Positions 58,344 to 64,000 of a stretch of 64,000 nt of DNA are shown here, one piece after another. Position numbers and translations under genes: made by a program. The notes under the pieces were generated by a model. The model was not told the DNA's origin, searched no databases, and saw only the letters and a program-made list of their open reading frames with translations. The stretch spans positions 14,149,703-14,213,702 of the forward strand of contig NC_064037.1 in NCBI RefSeq assembly GCF_932526225.1, read 5' to 3'. Positions within the stretch are counted from its first letter, which is position 1, and each line of letters starts with the position of its first letter. The DNA is from Nematostella vectensis. Its lineage: Eukaryota; Cnidaria; Anthozoa; Actiniaria; Edwardsiidae.

Positions 58344-59220
58344 TCCTTCCTTCCTTCCTTCCTTCCTTCTTTCTTTCTTGCTTTCTAAGCCACGGTTCAT
58401 TGGGTCATTTCTCCGTCTTTACTCCCCCCCTCTCTCTTTCTCTCTCTTAATTCTTTCTTTCTTTCCTTCCTTCCTTCCTTCCTTCCTTCCTTCTTTCTTG
58501 CTTTCTTTCTTTAACATAGGATAACCATGTGGTATTTTTTGTTTAAATATTGATAGTGCCTAGATGCATTCTTTTATGTATTGCCATTGTATGGGTAAAT
58601 TAAATCTCTGGCGGATCGGGACTCATTTTGTTCAATCGCAACAGGACATGGACGAGGCAATACAAGAAATAAGTAAATAATTAAGGGGTCGATTACATAA
58701 CGGTATGACGCTTTTGTAAACATTCCCTTGTGTCGTCTTTAAAAGTCCTTATATGGGGATCTTAGAGGTAAACACAACGCAGAAGTGCTTTAAACAAATA
58801 ATTCACCCTCATTTTTGTTACTATTTCAATCTACTGTATAAGCCACGGCTCATTGGGTCATTTCTCCGTCTTTACTCCCCCCCCTGTCTCTTTCTCTCTC
58901 TTAATTCTTTCTTTCTTTCTTTAACATAGGATAACCATGTGGTATTTTTTGTTTAAATATTGATAGTGCCTAGATAATTTCTTTTATGTATTGCCATTGT
59001 ATGGGTAAATTAAATCTCTGGCAGATCAGGACTCATTTTGATCAATCGCAACAGGACATGGACGAGGCAATACAAGAAATATGTGAATAATAAAGGGGTC
59101 GATTACATGACGGTATAATAGTTTTGTAAACGATCCCTTGTGTCGTCTTCTATACTGTCCTTATATGGGGATTTTAGAGGTCAACACAACGCAGAAGTGC
59201 TTTAACAAATAATTCATTGA
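57188..59220. repeat. Macrosatellite with (CTTT)n/(CTTC)n tracts, 3-4 units
   Basis: The block starting ACATAGGATAACCATGTGGT recurs at about 57189, 57904, 58515 and 58924, giving units of about 715, 611 and 409 bp and a partial last one. Each has a unique-looking 350-bp part (TTAAATCTCTGGC, CAACAGGACATGGACGAGGC, GTGTCGTCTTTAAAA) followed by a pyrimidine microsatellite. Length differences are mostly in the CTTT/CTTC runs and in an internal duplication of the GCCACGG(C/T)TCATTGGGTCAT segment. It begins about 30 bp upstream of the fibrinogen-like gene's ATG. Confidence 0.92.
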
Positions 59221-60098
59221 TCATTATTGTAACATAATTTATCATTAGTAATAACAATTTAAGAAAGTATAACGTAAATAATTTCGTAAATAGTGGTTAA
59301 TGTAAATAACTTGGTATAGTATGTTATAGTATTGTTTTACAAACGACGCCCATGAGCTTTTAGCTTTAACATTTTATCGTGTATAAATAAAGTCATATTG
59401 TATTGTTAACGATTAGCGATATTTCGGCAGGCCAAAACCCCATTTTTGAAATTAAAACGAATGTAATACAGCTGAATGTGCACAGCTAAAAGGAACAAAT
59501 CCCACGGGTTTTTTTTTGCCAGTTTTACTGTTTTTGTTAGTTTTGCTTGCTTGTTTTAGTATGTGTTGTAATGGTCGCTACAAATTATAAATAACTATTC
59601 TTGGCCAGGAGCTAACTAGAAAACCTTGTGTTAACTCCGTAGCTCCTAGACACCTTACAAAAAAAAAAAAAAAACAAACAAACAAACAAACAAGACAACA
59701 GGGGAGGGGGGGGGAAGGAAATGCTGGCTGTGCCTATATATATAAATGCTAGCAGGCCCTATATATCAAACTTAAGCCCAGAACAAACGTTGTTCTTTCC
59801 AAGACCTAAGAACAATGGAATTGGTTGGTTTGCATGCGTTTTTTCTTTGCCTCATAGTTCAATCCCTAATTGATATAAGTTATTGGGTTCACCTGATCAA
59901 AGGTTCTTTCGGAGACATCCCATGAGGGGTTTGAGATGACTTTACCGATACTTAGTTAACAACCTCATATGCAAAATCACTTTTCCAGTTTATTTAGTGC
60001 TTGAAGAAAAGGTAAACGGAAGACAAATATTATTACATAGTTCTTAAAGCAAACATTCACTACTAGATAAGAAAGCCAATTAAGGGTTTATAATAATC
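59221..60098. other. Intergenic stretch ending at the NDUFS8 3' end
   Basis: AT-rich sequence with no gene I can support. A minus-strand AATAAA at 59989-59994, about 105 bases past the NDUFS8 stop, is the likely poly(A) signal. Confidence 0.5.
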
Positions 60099-61745
<1,647 letters not shown>

Positions 61746-62429
61746 TCAAAAGAAACATCTGTTATGAGCAGATATTATTTAATTAATGCAGTTAAATGTA
61801 AAAAGCATTTACTAATTCTTTTATTGAAAGCATAGCATGAACAGATGTTTGCTTACACTTTCTACTTTCAGTAGTAACAGTAGTTGGCACTCTGTTCACT
61901 GATTGTGTTATACACGGTTAAAATCCATGTCTCTAGATCTACAGCCTGTCCATATTATACTAGAAAGAGTTTCATCTCAAAAGTGACTCAGAATCATCAG
62001 TATGTACTTATTCCACTATTCCAGAATATGTTGCAAAATCCTTCCATAATGAAACTTATTTTGATATCCTGCAGACCACCCCTTAATGACTGCTACCATA
62101 GATTTTGTTGTTGTTGTTGGTGTTGTTAAGTAGCAGAAGTATCTAATGCCTCTTTTGGCTTAAACACTTGTGTAATAGCAGTAGAAAAAGTTGCATTGAA
62201 GTCTTTAAAATCCTATAGACTTGTTTAATAAGTTGGTATCAGGAATGGTCGCCCCAAAGTAACATCGCCCTGATCACAGTTGAGCATGATCGCCCGACTC
62301 AATGAACAATCGCCCTAGTCATACTCGGCATGGTTCTGATAACACCACAAGTGAAGAGATGGTAGAGACCATAATATAGTCGAGACCTTTTGAAGTCAAG
62401 ATTTATTTTCCTTTATTGATCAAAACAGA

Positions 62430-63450
62430 CTTTTTATGGACTTGTATAAAGAACATTATTTCAGCTCTTTCTTAGCGTAAGGGTTATTTCTCTACAATGT
62501 ATATTTGGGTTATTAACTGCCAAAAGTCGACCCAATAACAGTGGTACAGTATTCTGCTACCATGTTCTTCATCAACAAACAGGAATCTTATAGTTGCTTC
62601 ATCTTAATTTCGTCTTTAAGGGCTCGTGTCAAAATAAACAGGGATCTGACTGTGGAGCTCTGAAAGTGGGAGTTTGATGTGGGGCTCTGAAAGTGGGGGT
62701 CTGAATTTGGGGCTCTGACAGTGGGGCTCTGACTGTGGGGCTCTCAAAGTGGGGCTCTGACTGTGGAGCTCTGACTGTGGGGCTCTGACTGTGGGGCTCT
62801 GACTGTGGGGCTCTGACTGTGGGGCTCTGAAAGTGGGGCTCTGAAAGTGGGGGTCTGACTGTGGGGCTCTGAAAGTGGGAATTTGATGTGGAGCTCTGAA
62901 AATGGGACTCTAAAGGTGGGGGCCGGAAAGTGGGGTTCTGACTGTGGGGCTTTTTATGGACTTGTATAAAGAACATTATTTCAGCTCTTTCTTAGCGTAA
63001 GGGTTATTTCTCTACAATGTATATTTGGGTTATTAACTGCCAAAAGTCAACCCAATAACAGTGGTACAGTATTCTGCTACCATGTTCTTCATCAACAAAC
63101 AGGAATCTTATAGTTGCTTCATCTTAATTTCGTCTTTAAGGGCTCGTGTCAAAATAAACAGACCAATAAAAACCCCTAAAAACATAGAACATCATTTCAG
63201 TTCTCTTTCAGTGTAATTATTATTTCTCTACTATGTATATTCACGTTATCAGCTGTCAAAAGTCGGTCCAATAACAGTGGTATCTGCTACCACATTCTTC
63301 ACAAACAAACAAGAATCTTATTGTTGCTTTGTCTAAATTGTGTTGTTAAGGGATCATATCAAAATCAACAGACCCATATGAACCCCGAATAAAGCTAGAA
63401 CATCATTTCAGTTCGATTTCAGTGTAATTATTTTTTATCTTCAATGTTCA
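62430..63450. repeat. About 210-bp tandem repeat interrupted by a minisatellite block
   Basis: Units starting near 62430 and 62950 are nearly identical (TTTTTATGGACTTGTATAAA, ATGTATATTTGGGTTATTAA, ACAGTGGTACAGTATTCTGC). Diverged units follow from about 63165 and 63377. The stretch 62641-62950 between the first two units is a copy of the NDUFS8 intron minisatellite, beginning GGGATCTGACTGTGGAGCTC exactly as at 60905. Confidence 0.88.
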
Positions 63451-63515
63451 TTCGTGTTATTAACTTAACTTGGACAGAAATTTTTGTGAAACCAAGTAAA
63501 ATACAGTAAATAAAT

Positions 63516-63818
63516 GTGATAAAAACCAAAGGAGTAAATGGAGACTGTATGAACATTCGCACAAAAAAATTGGCTTGTGATAAGGTCCAAAATCTTGTGT
63601 CACCAAAAAAAAGTGTGACTACGAAAAAAGTTGTCACTGTGGTACAACTTACAGATAAGTGTAACTCTGAGGCTATGCTTAGGGAAAGGGAAGGTCAGTT
63701 GGCTTATCGGCTTAAGTCTATCTACCCGCGGGGTCTTAAGAAGAGCGATCTTTTTGTAGTAGGAACCCACAAAGAGATGTGTAAATTCTTTTTTACTATA
63801 GCACACACTATTCAATAA
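63516..63818 (+). pseudogene. Possible retroelement ORF fragment
   Basis: A 100-codon frame whose second half, LREREGQLAYRLKSIYPRGL followed by KKSDLF, resembles the C-terminal (GIY-YIG-adjacent) part of Penelope-like or related retroelement proteins, from memory of the family pattern. It is followed by CTGAAGAAGTC...AAGATGAAAGTTTGGTAG, a type of sequence often seen at retroelement 3' ends. No reverse transcriptase core is present in the window. Confidence 0.35.
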
Positions 63819-64000
63819 CATGCACATTTTTGTCAGACAGTTGTAATGATTTTGCATCTCGTGCCACTATTCTGATGGAAATAAGCTTGTATTGATTCAC
63901 CTTCTTCAGTCTCCCCTGAAGAAGTCTTATTGAAGATGAAAGTTTGGTAGAGTTGAATACCAGTATTTGGTGTATTATGTCAGATTATATATATATAAAA

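Overview
The window is nuclear DNA of an animal, most likely an anthozoan cnidarian of the sea-anemone type. All recognisable genes are conserved metazoan genes cut into short exons with GT-AG introns. The intervening DNA is AT-rich and full of small inverted-repeat elements, minisatellites and short interspersed repeats. I assembled the gene models by hand, joining exons at splice sites where reading phase and protein-family similarity both agree. Species is an inference, not a read-out.

Layout, left to right. (1) 32-9999 (+): an SVOP-like major facilitator transporter, 13 exons, running off the left edge, last exon not found. (2) 13600-14655 (-): an apparently intronless, unrecognised 351-residue basic protein. 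(3) 15805-24841 (-): a complete 13-exon RUSF1 (RUS family member 1, C16orf58-like), 469 residues. (4) 25115-28297 (+): complete 3-exon NIF3L1, divergent from RUSF1 across 273 bp. (5) 30963-37882 (+): complete 6-exon ankyrin-TRP channel of 919 residues, nearest to basal TRPA/pyrexia-like proteins. (6) 38884-38944 (+): an orphan first exon in a CpG-rich promoter-like setting. (7) 41101-44770 (+): complete 8-exon SR splicing factor of the SRSF4/5/6 type. (8) 45641-49080 (-): 2-exon secreted, GPI-anchored Ly6/three-finger protein. (9) 52574-57159 (-): PAN/apple plus fibrinogen-like gene with two disabling lesions. (10) 60099-61733 (-): last two exons of NDUFS8 (complex I TYKY subunit), the rest lying beyond the right edge.

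The genes do not form a pathway; this is ordinary eukaryotic linkage. The recurrent oddity is intronic minisatellites: 94-bp and 42-bp arrays in SVOP-like, a 52-bp array in RUSF1, a 39-bp array in the TRP gene and a 15-bp array in NDUFS8. The most striking is in RUSF1. Its 52-bp unit is a copy of the exon 11/intron 11 junction, so the intron holds about 30 tandem copies of the exon end, many with an intact consensus 5' splice site. The TRP array carries a 3'-splice-site-like motif in nearly every unit, and the NDUFS8 array starts at the splice donor and stays open in the gene's frame.

I found no convincing tRNA, rRNA, CRISPR or bacterial-type system. Several near-perfect hairpins (6627-6702, 52262-52347) could be MITEs or small-RNA precursors.
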